Part shown: positions 8,059 to 17,269 of the stretch, piece after piece
Layout of the letters: each line of letters opens with the position of its first letter
How positions within the stretch are numbered: the first letter of the stretch is position 1
DNA from: Erwinia sp039023475
GTDB taxonomy: Bacteria; Pseudomonadota; Gammaproteobacteria; Enterobacterales; Enterobacteriaceae
Length of the DNA stretch: 64,000 nucleotides
NCBI RefSeq assembly: GCF_039023475.1
Contig: NZ_JBCHVB010000005.1
Coordinates: forward strand, 1-64,000
Direction: 5' to 3'
Position numbers and translations under genes: made by a program
Notes under the pieces: generated by a model
What the model was told of the DNA's origin: nothing
The model's input: the letters and a program-made list of their open reading frames with translations, nothing else
The model's database searches: none

Positions 8059-10736
8059 GGTGTCTCCTCAGGGTTTTCCTCCATCACTGGCGGGGGCAGC
8101 AGCGGCAGCGTAAGGGTAAAGCAGGCGCCGCCTTGCGGAAGATTGCTGGCGACGATTTCGCCTCCGTGCAGGGTCATAATCACCCGGCAGATCGCCAGGC
8201 CCATGCCGACGCCGGGCACGGCGGACTCCTCATGCCCGCGGGTAAACTTCTCAAAAATCTGGCTCTCTTTCCCCTCAGGGATGCCGGGGCCGTTATCCTC
8301 AATGGCAACCCGCAGTTTATCCTGGTGCCTCTCCGCCCGGATAAGAATATCCGCCTCTGCGCCGGCATATTTCCACGCATTCTCCAGCAGATTGACGAAA
8401 ACCCGCTCAAGCAGGGGGCCGTCAGCGTGAAGCAGCAGCATCTCGTCAGGCAGCACCAGATGGCTATTTTGCGGCGAGAGGATCCCTTCCAGCGCCCGCA
8501 GCGCGCTGGCGATCACCTCATCCAGCGCGACCCAGTCCGCCCGCAGCTGGAACCCCTCAGACTCAATCCGCGCCATATCCAGCATGTTGTTCACCAGACG
8601 GATGGTACTGAGCGTCTGCTGCCGTATCTCGCTGGCCTGGATGGCATAGGGAGATCCCCCGGCGGAGAGATTCAGCGTCAGGATTTCCGCCTGGCTGAAC
8701 AGCACCGTTAACGGCGTCCGCAGATCGTGAGAAAGCGCCGCCAGCAGCGAATTCCGTAGCTCTTCCCGCTCCGCCGCCAGGCGGGAATGCTGCTCGCGCT
8801 GGGTCAGCGTATAGCGCTCCAGCGCGCCGGCGATAAGCATAAGAAAGGTTTCCAGCAGCCGCTGCTGTTCGGGCAGCATCTGCCGGAGAGGGCCGGGTTC
8901 AATAATCAGCAATCCCAGCGACCTGCCCGAGACGACCAGCGGCAGAATCTTATAGGGGACGCCGGGTAGCGTATCGCTGCCCGCCCCGGCCACCTGGCCT
9001 TTATCGAAGCACCAGTTGACGATAGCCGGATCGGGCAGGGTCGTCAGCGCTTTCAGCATGGGCGCAACGAGCTGATTGTGGGGATCGGGCAGCCAGATTT
9101 CACACCTGACCTGTAGCGCCGCCGCCACCGTCTGCTGGCTGATGCGCGCAATATCTTCCGGCAGGCGCGCCCGGCTAAGCCCGTTCGCCATCTCATACAG
9201 ATAGCGTGCGCGCTGCTCCCGGTGCTGCGCCACCCGGGCCTGATAGCGTACGCCAGCGGTCAGGTTAGCGGTAATCACCCCCACCGCCAGCATGACGGCA
9301 AAGGTCATCAGATACTGCGTATCATGAACGGTAAATTCCCCCGTCGGGGCGATAAACACCAGATCGAAGGCGAGAATATTCAGCAAGGCGGCGAAAACGG
9401 AAGGCAGACGCCCAAAGCCGGTGGCGATCAGCACCACGCCTAAAAGGTAGATCATCACCAGGTTGGTGGGAGAAAAACCGGGCAGCAGCCACTGGCCCGT
9501 CAGCGTAATCAGCGCGCACAAAGTGACGGCGGCGACGCAGCCGCGCAGCCTTTGCGGCCACTTGGGGTTGCTGGCCGGGAGATCGCCGCTGCGTTCGCTT
9601 TTATAATCCGCCGCATCATCCAGCCCGACGATAATCAGATCGAAGTCGGGCCCAAGCTGGCTGAGGCGTTGCGTAAAAGAGGACGTCAGGCGCCAGCGTC
9701 GCTGCGCTGAGCGGCCAACGATAATCTTGCCCAGATTATGTTCCCGGGCGTAGCGAACGGTCGCGCTCGCCTCATCCGTCCCGGAGAGGCTGGCCGTTTC
9801 CGCGCCCATACTCTGCGCCAGTTGCAGGGTGCGCATCACCGCCCGCCGCCGCGCTTCTCCCTGACGATGCAGCGAGGATGTCTCGACGGTGACCGCATGC
9901 CACTCGCACCCGAGCCTGGCCGCTAACCGGGCCGCGATGCGCACCAGTTTAGCGCTGCCGGTATCGCTGCTGATGCAGAGCAGGATAGCGTCACGCACGT
10001 GCCAGACCTTCTCTTCCCGCCCTTTGATATCGCGCCAGGCCCGCACCTGATCGTCAACCCGATCGGCCGTGCGCCGCAGCGCCAGCTCCCTCAGCGCGTA
10101 GAGATTGCCCTTCCGGAAAAAGTGCTCAATCGCCCGCTCCGCGCTATCGCCGACGTAGACCTTCCCTTCCCGCAGGCGCTGAAGCAGATCGTCCGCCGGG
10201 AGATCGACCAGCACGATCTCGTCAGCGGCATCAAAAAAGGGATCCGGCACGGTTTCGCTGACCCGGATCCCGGTGATCCCACTGACAACGTCGTTCAGGC
10301 TTTCAAGATGCTGCACGTTGAGGGTAGTCAGGACATTGATGCCCGCATCCAGCAGCTCCTCAATATCCTGCCAGCGCTTGGGATGACGGCTGCCGCGAAC
10401 GTTAGAGTGCGCCAGCTCATCAATCAGTATCACCGCCGGACGGCGCGCCAGCGCCGCGTCCAGATCGAACGCCTGATGATGGGGCCGGTCGCCCGCCCGC
10501 CGGGGCAGCACTTCAAGCCCTTCCAGTAAGGCCGCCGTCTCCTGACGACCGTGCGTCTCGACAACGCCCGCCACCACGTCCAGCCCCTGCGCCCGTAGCC
10601 GGCGCGCTTCCTGGAGCATACTCCAGGTTTTCCCCACGCCCGCACAGGCGCCAAAGTAGATCTTTAGCTTTCCCCGGCTTTCATTATCGGCCTGGGCCAG
10701 CAGCAGGTCGGGATCGGGACGCTGGAGTTCTTTCAT
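8055..10736 (-). CDS. kdpD: KdpD, sensor histidine kinase for potassium and turgor
   Basis: KdpD (893 residues, the usual length) is a membrane kinase that controls KdpE. The N-terminal KdpD domain carries a Walker A motif (GACAGVGKT, 29-37), followed by a UspA-like domain, four closely spaced membrane helices near the middle, a GAF-like region, a HisKA domain with H670 in ALSHDLRTPLT, and a C-terminal ATPase domain with GPGIPEG and GVGMGLAICR. All expected catalytic motifs are present. It starts nine bases after kdpC and overlaps kdpE. Confidence 0.97.
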   Translation of the reverse strand: MKELQRPDPDLLLAQADNESRGKLKIYFGACAGVGKTWSMLQEARRLRAQGLDVVAGVVETHGRQETAALLEGLEVLPRRAGDRPHHQAFDLDAALARRPAVILIDELAHSNVRGSRHPKRWQDIEELLDAGINVLTTLNVQHLESLNDVVSGITGIRVSETVPDPFFDAADEIVLVDLPADDLLQRLREGKVYVGDSAERAIEHFFRKGNLYALRELALRRTADRVDDQVRAWRDIKGREEKVWHVRDAILLCISSDTGSAKLVRIAARLAARLGCEWHAVTVETSSLHRQGEARRRAVMRTLQLAQSMGAETASLSGTDEASATVRYAREHNLGKIIVGRSAQRRWRLTSSFTQRLSQLGPDFDLIIVGLDDAADYKSERSGDLPASNPKWPQRLRGCVAAVTLCALITLTGQWLLPGFSPTNLVMIYLLGVVLIATGFGRLPSVFAALLNILAFDLVFIAPTGEFTVHDTQYLMTFAVMLAVGVITANLTAGVRYQARVAQHREQRARYLYEMANGLSRARLPEDIARISQQTVAAALQVRCEIWLPDPHNQLVAPMLKALTTLPDPAIVNWCFDKGQVAGAGSDTLPGVPYKILPLVVSGRSLGLLIIEPGPLRQMLPEQQRLLETFLMLIAGALERYTLTQREQHSRLAAEREELRNSLLAALSHDLRTPLTVLFSQAEILTLNLSAGGSPYAIQASEIRQQTLSTIRLVNNMLDMARIESEGFQLRADWVALDEVIASALRALEGILSPQNSHLVLPDEMLLLHADGPLLERVFVNLLENAWKYAGAEADILIRAERHQDKLRVAIEDNGPGIPEGKESQIFEKFTRGHEESAVPGVGMGLAICRVIMTLHGGEIVASNLPQGGACFTLTLPLLPPPVMEENPEETP

Positions 10737-10745
10737 GATGCTCTC

Positions 10746-11321
10746 TTAGGGTGTGGTTAAGGCATCCAGCGCCATATTCAGCGTCAGGACATTCACGACC
10801 GGCTCCCCGATAAACCCAGGCTGCGGATATCGGGTATGAGCTGCCAGCAGCTTTCTTACTTCCTGCTCAGGTAAATGACGCGCCTGCGCAATGAGCGGCA
10901 CCTGCCATTCCGCCGCGTCCGGCGGCAGATGCGGATCAAGTCCGCTGGCCGAGGCGGTCACCAGCGCGACGGGAACCGTCGGAGACGCCTGGGGATTCGC
11001 CTCGCGCAGCGCGGCAATCCGCTGCTTCACCACCTCATCCAGCTGCGGGTTACTGGCCGCCAGATTACTCCCTGATGACGCCAGCGCATTATAAGGGGTT
11101 TCTGCGGTGGCCGATGGGCGCCCCTGAAAATAGTCAGGCCGGGTAAAATGCTGCCCGATGAGCGCGGAGCCACGCAGTTCCCCATTCTGCATGATCAGCG
11201 ATCCCTTTGCCGCGTCAGGAAACCACCACTGCGCCAGCCCGGTGGTGAGCAGAGGATAAGCCACGCCGGTAATCAGCAGCAGCAGAATAAGCACAGAAAA
11301 GGCAGGACGTAAAAGATTCAT
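10746..11321 (-). CDS. kdpC: KdpC, accessory subunit of the Kdp potassium ATPase
   Basis: KdpC (191 residues) has one N-terminal membrane helix (about 8-26) and a periplasmic domain. It stabilises the KdpFABC complex and influences ATP binding by KdpB. The family pattern around RPSATAETPYNALASSGSN and the DGLDPH-like VTASASGLDPHLPPDAA segment is present. It lies nine bases downstream of kdpB in the same operon. Confidence 0.96.
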   Translation of the reverse strand: MNLLRPAFSVLILLLLITGVAYPLLTTGLAQWWFPDAAKGSLIMQNGELRGSALIGQHFTRPDYFQGRPSATAETPYNALASSGSNLAASNPQLDEVVKQRIAALREANPQASPTVPVALVTASASGLDPHLPPDAAEWQVPLIAQARHLPEQEVRKLLAAHTRYPQPGFIGEPVVNVLTLNMALDALTTP

Positions 11322-11330
11322 GAGTTTTCC

Positions 11331-13364
11331 TCAGACCAGATTCAGAAAGGTCAGCAGCATGTCGATCAGTTTGATCCCGACAAAGGGAACAACGATCCCG
11401 CCTGCCCCATAGCGCCAGAGGTTCCGCCGCAGCAGCGCGGCGGCGGACATGGGCCGGTAACTCACGCCCTTCAGCGCCAGCGGGATCAGCACAATGATAA
11501 TCAGCGCATTGAAGATCACGGCCGACATAATCGCCGAATCCGGCGAGTGCAGCCGCATCACGTTAAGCTGGTTCAGCTGCGGATAGGTCGCGGCGAAGGC
11601 GGCCGGGATAATGGCAAAATATTTCGCCACGTCGTTGGCAATGCTGAAGGTTGTCAGCGAGCCACGCGTCATCAGCATCTGCTTGCCGATATGCACCACT
11701 TCGAGCAGCTTGGTGGGGTTAGAGTCCAGATCCACCATGTTACCGGCCTCTTTGGCGGCCTGAGTGCCGGAGTTCATCGCTACCGCCACATCCGCCTGCG
11801 CTAACGCCGGCGCATCGTTGGTGCCGTCGCCGGTCATCGCCACCATGCGCCCTTCCGCCTGATACTGCCGGATTAACGCCAGCTTGGCCTCCGGCGTGGC
11901 TTCTGAGAGAAAATCGTCCACCCCGGCTTCGGCGGCGATGGCAGCGGCGGTTAACGGATTATCCCCGGTGACCATCACGGTTTTGATCCCCATCCGGCGC
12001 AGTTCGGCAAACCGCTCTTTGATGCCGCCTTTGACGATATCTTTCAGCGCCACAACGCCCATCACCACGCTGCCTTCTGCCACCACCAGCGGCGTTTCGC
12101 CCCGGCGCGCAACCTCCTCCACCAGGCTTACCACCTCCGCAGGAAACTCGCCGCCGTTACTCTCTACGTGACGGCGGATCGCATCCGCGGCCCCTTTACG
12201 CAGCATAACCTGTCCGGTATTGACGCCGCTCATGCGGGTTTGCGCGGAAAAAGGGATGAAGGTCGCATCCAGGCTAGCTAAATCCCGTTCCCGCAGGCTG
12301 AATTTCTGCTTGGCCAGAATGACAATGCTTCGCCCTTCGGGCGTTTCATCGGCCAGGGACGCGAGCTGGGCGGCGTTCGCCAGCGCCTCTTCCGTGACGC
12401 CGCGTGCGGGCAGAAACGCACTGGCCTGACGGTTGCCCAGGGTGATGGTGCCCGTTTTGTCCAGCAGCAGCACATCCACATCCCCGGCGGCCTCCACGGC
12501 CCGGCCGCTGGTGGCTATCACGTTCGCGCCCAGCATCCGGCTCATGCCCGCAATGCCGATAGCGGAAAGCAACGCGCCGATAGTGGTGGGGATCAGGCAG
12601 ACCAGCAGCGCGACCAGCACCGTAACGCTGACCGGCGTCCCGCCCCAGGCGGAGAAAGGATAGAGCGTTGCCGTCGCCAGCAGAAAGACGATGGTCAGCG
12701 AGATCAGCAAAATGGTGAGCGCCACTTCGTTTGGCGTTTTACGGCGGCTGGCGCCCTCCACCATGGCGATCATACGATCCAGAAACGTCTCGCCCGGATT
12801 GACGCTGCACTGAATAATCAGCCAGTCGGAGAGCATACGCGTGCCGCCCGTCACCGACGCAAAATCGCCCCCGGCCTCACGGATGACCGGTGCCGACTCC
12901 CCGGTGATGGCGCTCTCATCCACGGAGGCGCCGCCCACCAGCACCTCGCCGTCGCAGGGAATAATGTCACCCGCTTCCACCAGCACGAAGTCGCCTTTGC
13001 GCAGGCTTTCGGCCGGGACATTTTGCGCTGAGGCATCATATTTCGCCGCGGCCAGCTTTTTGGCCCAGCTGGTTTTTTTAATCGCTTTCAGGCTCTCTGC
13101 CTGGGCCCGGCTGCGCCCTTCCGCCAGCGCCTCCGCAAAGTTGGCAAACAGCACGGTAAACCAGAGCCAGAGGCTGACGGCGGCGGTAAAAAAGCCCGGC
13201 GTGCTGCTGCTGAGAGCCAGTAGCGTGGTCAGAATGCTGCCCAGATAAACGACAAACATCACCGGGTTGCGGTACTGCACCCGCGGATCGAGCTTGCTGA
13301 ACGCGCCGGTAAAGGCCGCCCGCCAGGTGGCGTTGCGCTGCGCTGAAGGTAACTGCTGTGCCAT
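11331..13364 (-). CDS. kdpB: KdpB, P-type ATPase catalytic subunit
   Basis: KdpB (677 residues) hydrolyses ATP to power potassium import through KdpA. The phosphorylated aspartate is D302 in DKTGTITLGN. The actuator-domain motif ITGES and the hinge motif GDGTNDAPAL are intact, and membrane helices lie in the expected places. The next gene is ten bases away, and kdpA ends 16 bases upstream. Confidence 0.97.
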   Translation of the reverse strand: MAQQLPSAQRNATWRAAFTGAFSKLDPRVQYRNPVMFVVYLGSILTTLLALSSSTPGFFTAAVSLWLWFTVLFANFAEALAEGRSRAQAESLKAIKKTSWAKKLAAAKYDASAQNVPAESLRKGDFVLVEAGDIIPCDGEVLVGGASVDESAITGESAPVIREAGGDFASVTGGTRMLSDWLIIQCSVNPGETFLDRMIAMVEGASRRKTPNEVALTILLISLTIVFLLATATLYPFSAWGGTPVSVTVLVALLVCLIPTTIGALLSAIGIAGMSRMLGANVIATSGRAVEAAGDVDVLLLDKTGTITLGNRQASAFLPARGVTEEALANAAQLASLADETPEGRSIVILAKQKFSLRERDLASLDATFIPFSAQTRMSGVNTGQVMLRKGAADAIRRHVESNGGEFPAEVVSLVEEVARRGETPLVVAEGSVVMGVVALKDIVKGGIKERFAELRRMGIKTVMVTGDNPLTAAAIAAEAGVDDFLSEATPEAKLALIRQYQAEGRMVAMTGDGTNDAPALAQADVAVAMNSGTQAAKEAGNMVDLDSNPTKLLEVVHIGKQMLMTRGSLTTFSIANDVAKYFAIIPAAFAATYPQLNQLNVMRLHSPDSAIMSAVIFNALIIIVLIPLALKGVSYRPMSAAALLRRNLWRYGAGGIVVPFVGIKLIDMLLTFLNLV

Positions 13365-13380
13365 GATGATTCTCCGCCAG

Positions 13381-15066
13381 TTAATGCGTAGTAAACTGCA
13401 AATGTTCAGTGACCGGCCCCAGCGCCAGCGACGGCACGAAGGTCAGTGCGCCGACCATGATGACGGTGCCGATCAGCAGGCCGACAAATAGCGGGCCATG
13501 GGTCGGTAATGTGCCGGGACTGGCGGGCTGCGTTCTTTTTCCCGCCAGCGACGCGGCGATGATCATCAGAGGAATAAGCGGCAGAAAGCGTCCCAGCAGC
13601 ATGGCGGCGGCCAGTAACAGGTTCCAGAACGGCGTATTCGCTGACAACCCGGCAAAGGCGCTGCCGTTATTGTTGGCGGCAGAGGAGAGCGCATAGAGCA
13701 CTTCGCTGAAGCCGTGCGGCCCCGGATTATAAATCGCTGCCCGGCCAGCGTCGGTCATCATCGCCAGCGCCGATCCCAGCAGCACAAGCGAGGGCGTAAT
13801 CAGGATATAGAGGGCCACCATCTTCATCTCCGGCACGCCGATTTTTTTCCCAAGGTATTCCGGCGTGCGGCCAATCATCAGCCCGGCGATAAAGACGGCC
13901 AGCATCACGTTGATTAACATGCCATACAGGCCTGAGCCGACGCCGCCGAAAATCACCTCGCCCAGCTGCATCAGCCACAGCGGGACCATGCCGCCGAACG
14001 CGGTAAAGGAGTCGTGCATTGCATTCACCGCGCCGCAGGAAGCTGCCGTGGTGATCACGGCAAACAGGCTGGCGTTCAGAATGCCAAAGCGGCTCTCCTT
14101 CCCTTCCCAGCTCATCGCGCTGTCGGCACCCAGCGTCAGGAAGTGCGGGTTCCCTTCCGTTTCTGCCAGCATCACCAGACAGACCGCAGTGATAAAGATC
14201 AGCGTCATCGCCCAGAGCAGCGTATGGCCCTGCCGCCGGTCACGCAGCGTGTCGCCAAAGGCAAAGCAGAGCGCGGCGGGGATCAGAAAAATCATCACCA
14301 TCTGCACAAAGTTGGTCAGCGCTGAGGGGTTTTCAAACGGATGGGCTGAGTTGGCGTTAAACACGCCGCCTCCGTTGGTGCCGATGATTTTGATCGCTTC
14401 CTGCGAGGCGACCGGCCCCATCGGCAGCGTCTGCTGCACGCCTTCCAGCGTGGTGGCGGTAAGATAGGGAGAGAAGTTCTGCATCACGCCCTGACTGACC
14501 AGAAACAGCGCCATGACCAGCGACAGCGGCAGCAGAACAAATAAGGTTATGCGCATCAGGTCACGCCAGGCGTTACCCAGACTGGTTGTCTCACGCCGGG
14601 AGAAACCGCGAATCAGGGCAAAAACGACGGCGATGCCGGTGGCTGCCGAAAGGAAGTTCTGCACCGCCAGCCCCACCATCTGGCTGAAGTAACTCATGGT
14701 GGATTCCCCGGCATAGGCCTGCCAGTTGGTGTTACTGACAAAGCTGACTGCCGTATTCAGCGCCAGATGCCATGAAAGTCCTGGAAGCTGCTGCGGATTC
14801 AGCGGAAGAACGCCCTGGCAAAGCAGGAGCAGAAACAGCAGCAGCAGACCCGCCAGATTGAACAGCAGGATGGCAGCCAGATACTGCCGCCCGGTCATCC
14901 CGTTATTGCGGATGCCGCAGAGACGCCATAAACCCGTTTCAACGGCGGCGAAGCCGCGCACCGGACGGTCGGCAATCAATCCTGAAAGGTAGCGACCCAG
15001 AGGCTGCGCCAGGATCAGCAACACGGCCAGATAGCTGGCCACCAGTAAAAATGCTTCTGAAGCCAT
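13381..15066 (-). CDS. kdpA: KdpA, potassium-translocating channel-like subunit
   Basis: KdpA (561 residues from the chosen start) is the K+-selective subunit, related to SKT-type transporters. It is polytopic and has the selectivity-loop sequences, including SFVSNTNWQ and GTNGGGVFNANSAHP. The frame is open 18 codons further upstream, but the ATG at 15066 gives the usual N-terminus (MASEAFLLVASY) and overlaps the kdpF stop as TGATG. Confidence 0.97.
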   Translation of the reverse strand: MASEAFLLVASYLAVLLILAQPLGRYLSGLIADRPVRGFAAVETGLWRLCGIRNNGMTGRQYLAAILLFNLAGLLLLFLLLLCQGVLPLNPQQLPGLSWHLALNTAVSFVSNTNWQAYAGESTMSYFSQMVGLAVQNFLSAATGIAVVFALIRGFSRRETTSLGNAWRDLMRITLFVLLPLSLVMALFLVSQGVMQNFSPYLTATTLEGVQQTLPMGPVASQEAIKIIGTNGGGVFNANSAHPFENPSALTNFVQMVMIFLIPAALCFAFGDTLRDRRQGHTLLWAMTLIFITAVCLVMLAETEGNPHFLTLGADSAMSWEGKESRFGILNASLFAVITTAASCGAVNAMHDSFTAFGGMVPLWLMQLGEVIFGGVGSGLYGMLINVMLAVFIAGLMIGRTPEYLGKKIGVPEMKMVALYILITPSLVLLGSALAMMTDAGRAAIYNPGPHGFSEVLYALSSAANNNGSAFAGLSANTPFWNLLLAAAMLLGRFLPLIPLMIIAASLAGKRTQPASPGTLPTHGPLFVGLLIGTVIMVGALTFVPSLALGPVTEHLQFTTH

Positions 15067-15155
15067 CAGAACTCCTCCACCCGGAACAGGGCATAAAAAA
15101 GGTAGCCGAGCAGCAGGCATACCAGCACAAGGCCGGACAGCAATCCAACGCTCAC
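15066..15155 (-). CDS. kdpF: KdpF, small hydrophobic subunit of the Kdp ATPase
   Basis: A 29-residue single-helix peptide starts at GTG (15155), with AGGAG nine bases upstream (GAGAGGAGTTTCACC). Its core (LVLVCLLLGYLFYALF) closely resembles E. coli KdpF, which stabilises the KdpABC complex in the membrane. Its stop overlaps the kdpA start by one base (TGATG). It is easily missed because of its size and GTG start. Confidence 0.93.
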   Translation of the reverse strand: MSVGLLSGLVLVCLLLGYLFYALFRVEEF

Positions 15156-15770
15156 GGTGAAACTCCTCTCGTGGTTAAGTGGCTAAAAGTTTAAAAAATT
15201 ACATATAAAAATGTCGTTAAAAGAAGGGGAGCGGATATAAAAAAAATATAAAAATCTCAGGGGTTTGGGGGAAAGAAAGGCGAGGCCTGAATCAGGCGCA
15301 GCGCACAGTAATGAGCGCATTTATTTAAGTGCGTTTTGCCTTAACGAATAAAAAATTAAGGCTCATTTTAATGCCGAAGTGGTGGTTGAAGCAGCCAGGC
15401 ACATCCCCCGACTGTAAGTTCTACTGACATCTACTCACGCTCAATCTTCCCGGTTAAGGGGGAATACGGGCGTTACAGCTCTCCTGCAAAGAAGAACGTC
15501 ACTGTGATGGCCCTTATCTGCATCTTTTGGGTATTAAAAATGGCCTGATGATTTTTAGATTTTCGTACAATTTATTGAGTTAATCCTTAGCGGCTGACAC
15601 AACTGAACTCAGGACCGGAGCAGATACTCCCCAGGCTTTTTTCAGGTAAACATAATGGTTCTACTGAATAGCTATATGTATATCGCTATGCTGTGAATGA
15701 TTGCCAGCAGGAGATGGGTGGCGTATATTTTATCTACAGGCTAGTGCCATAACATTTAACCGGTGATCGT
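15156..15770. other. AT-rich intergenic region upstream of kdp
   Basis: Apart from the kdp promoter region (roughly 15156-15260), I find no gene on either strand over these 615 bases. The DNA is clearly AT-richer than the flanking kdp genes and reads as non-coding or decayed. It forms the left part of an insert-like segment extending to about 17260. Confidence 0.5.
15233..15256 (-). promoter_or_regulatory. Putative KdpE binding site upstream of kdpF
   Basis: Read on the minus strand this 24-base block is GATTTTTATA followed by a T-run and TATATCC. It resembles the KdpE site of E. coli kdpFp as I recall it (CATTTTTATA, T-run, ACACC). It lies 78-101 bases upstream of the kdpF GTG. A possible -10 is in TATATG near 15201-15206. 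The identification is by similarity only. Confidence 0.6.
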
Positions 15771-15923
15771 ATGTCAGCTCAGGAAGCAAAAAGCAGACAC
15801 CAGCGCGAGTATAAACAGCATGTTGAAGCCGTCCGGAACGGTCAGGCTCCAGGTCGCGTGCTTGAAAAGCGTCCTGCTGGGATTGTCCCTGCCAAAGGCG
15901 GACGAAGCCTCTCGTTTTTCTGA
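15771..15923 (+). CDS. Small basic ORF, possibly frameshifted partner of the next gene
   Basis: A 50-codon frame encodes a basic, glutamine- and arginine-rich peptide (SRHQREYKQHVEAVRNGQ) ending in RSLSFF. Just before its stop, another frame continues with protein-like sequence (KPLVFLTERVELPIWNGL) and ends at a TGA within the hairpin at 15971-15991. This suggests a single frameshift in an original gene of about 70-75 codons, though both readings are speculative. No clear ribosome binding site precedes the ATG. I do not recognise a family. By position it could be a partner of the downstream nucleotidyltransferase-fold gene. Confidence 0.35.
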   Translation: MSAQEAKSRHQREYKQHVEAVRNGQAPGRVLEKRPAGIVPAKGGRSLSFF

Positions 15924-15970
15924 CAGAACGCGTTGAATTGCCCATATGGAATGGGTTAAGTGATAGAATA

Positions 15971-15997
15971 AGCTCATCATCATGATGGGCTTTTTTT
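15971..15997 (+). terminator. Rho-independent terminator-like hairpin abutting the next start codon
   Basis: AGCTCATCA and TGATGGGCT form a nine-pair stem (one G-U pair) with a TCA loop, followed by seven T residues (15991-15997). The ATG of the next gene is at 15998, directly after the T-run. The structure has the form of an intrinsic terminator on the plus strand. Confidence 0.7.
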
Positions 15998-16897
15998 ATG
16001 ACTTTGCATTCTATACCGCCAGAAGAGCAAATCCTCAAACTCAACCGCTATCTGATCGATAACGCACACCAGCTCCCCTCTCCGGTTATAACTGTGGGCG
16101 GGCAGGCCGTCATGTACTGGTATCTGACAAACCTGCACCTTTATCCCGATCAACCTGACATGACAGCTATTACCTCAATCGACATAGATTACGTGGCACG
16201 AAAGGAGGGAGTCGATGTGATTGCGAAGATCTTCAACGTAGTAGTAAGGGTTCAGGAGATTTTTAATCCACCTTCCATCGCGGTTTTGAGTCTGATAGAT
16301 AAAGACACGGGCAGGGTAAAGGAGGACACGCAAGGCCAGTTCCTGAATGAGCGACTTAATGAGGCTAATATTGTTGACATCATTGACAGACCCGCGGGCT
16401 TTAAAGCCGGGGATTTTGTCGGCGATAAACTCGCACTTAATACAGAGCCCTTCCTGATAATGCCCGATCGACACGGCGCGGCGATGAGCCATGAACTTGT
16501 CAGGGTTCTTAACCCACTGGCATGCATCCGCTCACGTCTGTCCAATGCTACTACTCCCATGGGCAAAGATCGGCTTACGGAGGCAGAACGTATACGTGTA
16601 CTGGCGCTTCCTGCCTTCAACTTCATGCTTGAAAAGTTACAGTCGTTACCTTTTCGGCAGGGCAGACAGTACGTGGATTACTTCATGTCTTTCGTGTGGG
16701 ACAGGTCATTCAGACATTTCCAGGCAGAACACAATATCCCCCTATACCGCATTGTTGAGCAGCTGGTCGCCGAGCTTGAAAAAAACGCCGGTGATTACGT
16801 TTCGCCAGGGCTATATCTGGAAGAATTACCGAGAAAGGTAGATCATTTAGCGCAAGAGTATCAGCGATACCTCAACCTTATTGGCAATAATAAATAA
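15998..16897 (+). CDS. Nucleotidyltransferase-fold protein, AbiEii-like
   Basis: This 299-residue protein has a near N-terminal VGGQAVMYWYL followed about 25 residues later by SIDIDYVARK. These match the GG...DxD signature of minimal nucleotidyltransferases (DNA polymerase beta superfamily), to which AbiEii/MenT toxins belong. The remainder is mostly helical and has no recognised domain. The ATG at 15998 has no Shine-Dalgarno sequence; it directly follows the T-run of a terminator-like hairpin, and no better in-frame start lies upstream of the catalytic motif. Function as a toxin or defence protein is inference from fold and accessory context; a housekeeping or inactive role is possible. Confidence 0.6.
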   Translation: MTLHSIPPEEQILKLNRYLIDNAHQLPSPVITVGGQAVMYWYLTNLHLYPDQPDMTAITSIDIDYVARKEGVDVIAKIFNVVVRVQEIFNPPSIAVLSLIDKDTGRVKEDTQGQFLNERLNEANIVDIIDRPAGFKAGDFVGDKLALNTEPFLIMPDRHGAAMSHELVRVLNPLACIRSRLSNATTPMGKDRLTEAERIRVLALPAFNFMLEKLQSLPFRQGRQYVDYFMSFVWDRSFRHFQAEHNIPLYRIVEQLVAELEKNAGDYVSPGLYLEELPRKVDHLAQEYQRYLNLIGNNK

Positions 16898-17269
16898 TAA
16901 CCTTGCTCTAAATATGGTATCAGTCAATTTCTAACTATCTTTTTTATTAATCTCCTGATGAGGGATCATAGTAGCTGTAAAATTAGATTTTATATCTATC
17001 CTCTCACTGCTGTTTTCGTTAAAAACTGGCGGACGACAGAGACGATCCGCCCTCGCCGCCGTAACCTGCCGCCCTTCTTTTCGCTCACGCTGGCTTTCCC
17101 GCTCACGCGCTGAAGCCAGACTTCCGCCGCTTTTATGATGTCAGTAGTGTAACATCGTTAACAAATGAAACACTTTAGCCGCACAAAATGCATCTTTCAG
17201 GTCGTGATTCAGTGAGGCATCTTTATCATAAGGCGAGAGAAACGCCACAGGTAACACGAACGGCTGGTA
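16898..17269. other. Intergenic region upstream of the PBP2 paralogue
   Basis: No gene is visible over these 372 bases. The first 130 are AT-rich, the rest closer to the chromosomal average. A weak inverted repeat (GGCGGA at 17028-17033 with TCCGCC at 17046-17051) is present. The promoter for the following transpeptidase gene should lie here but no strong hexamers stand out. Confidence 0.45.
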
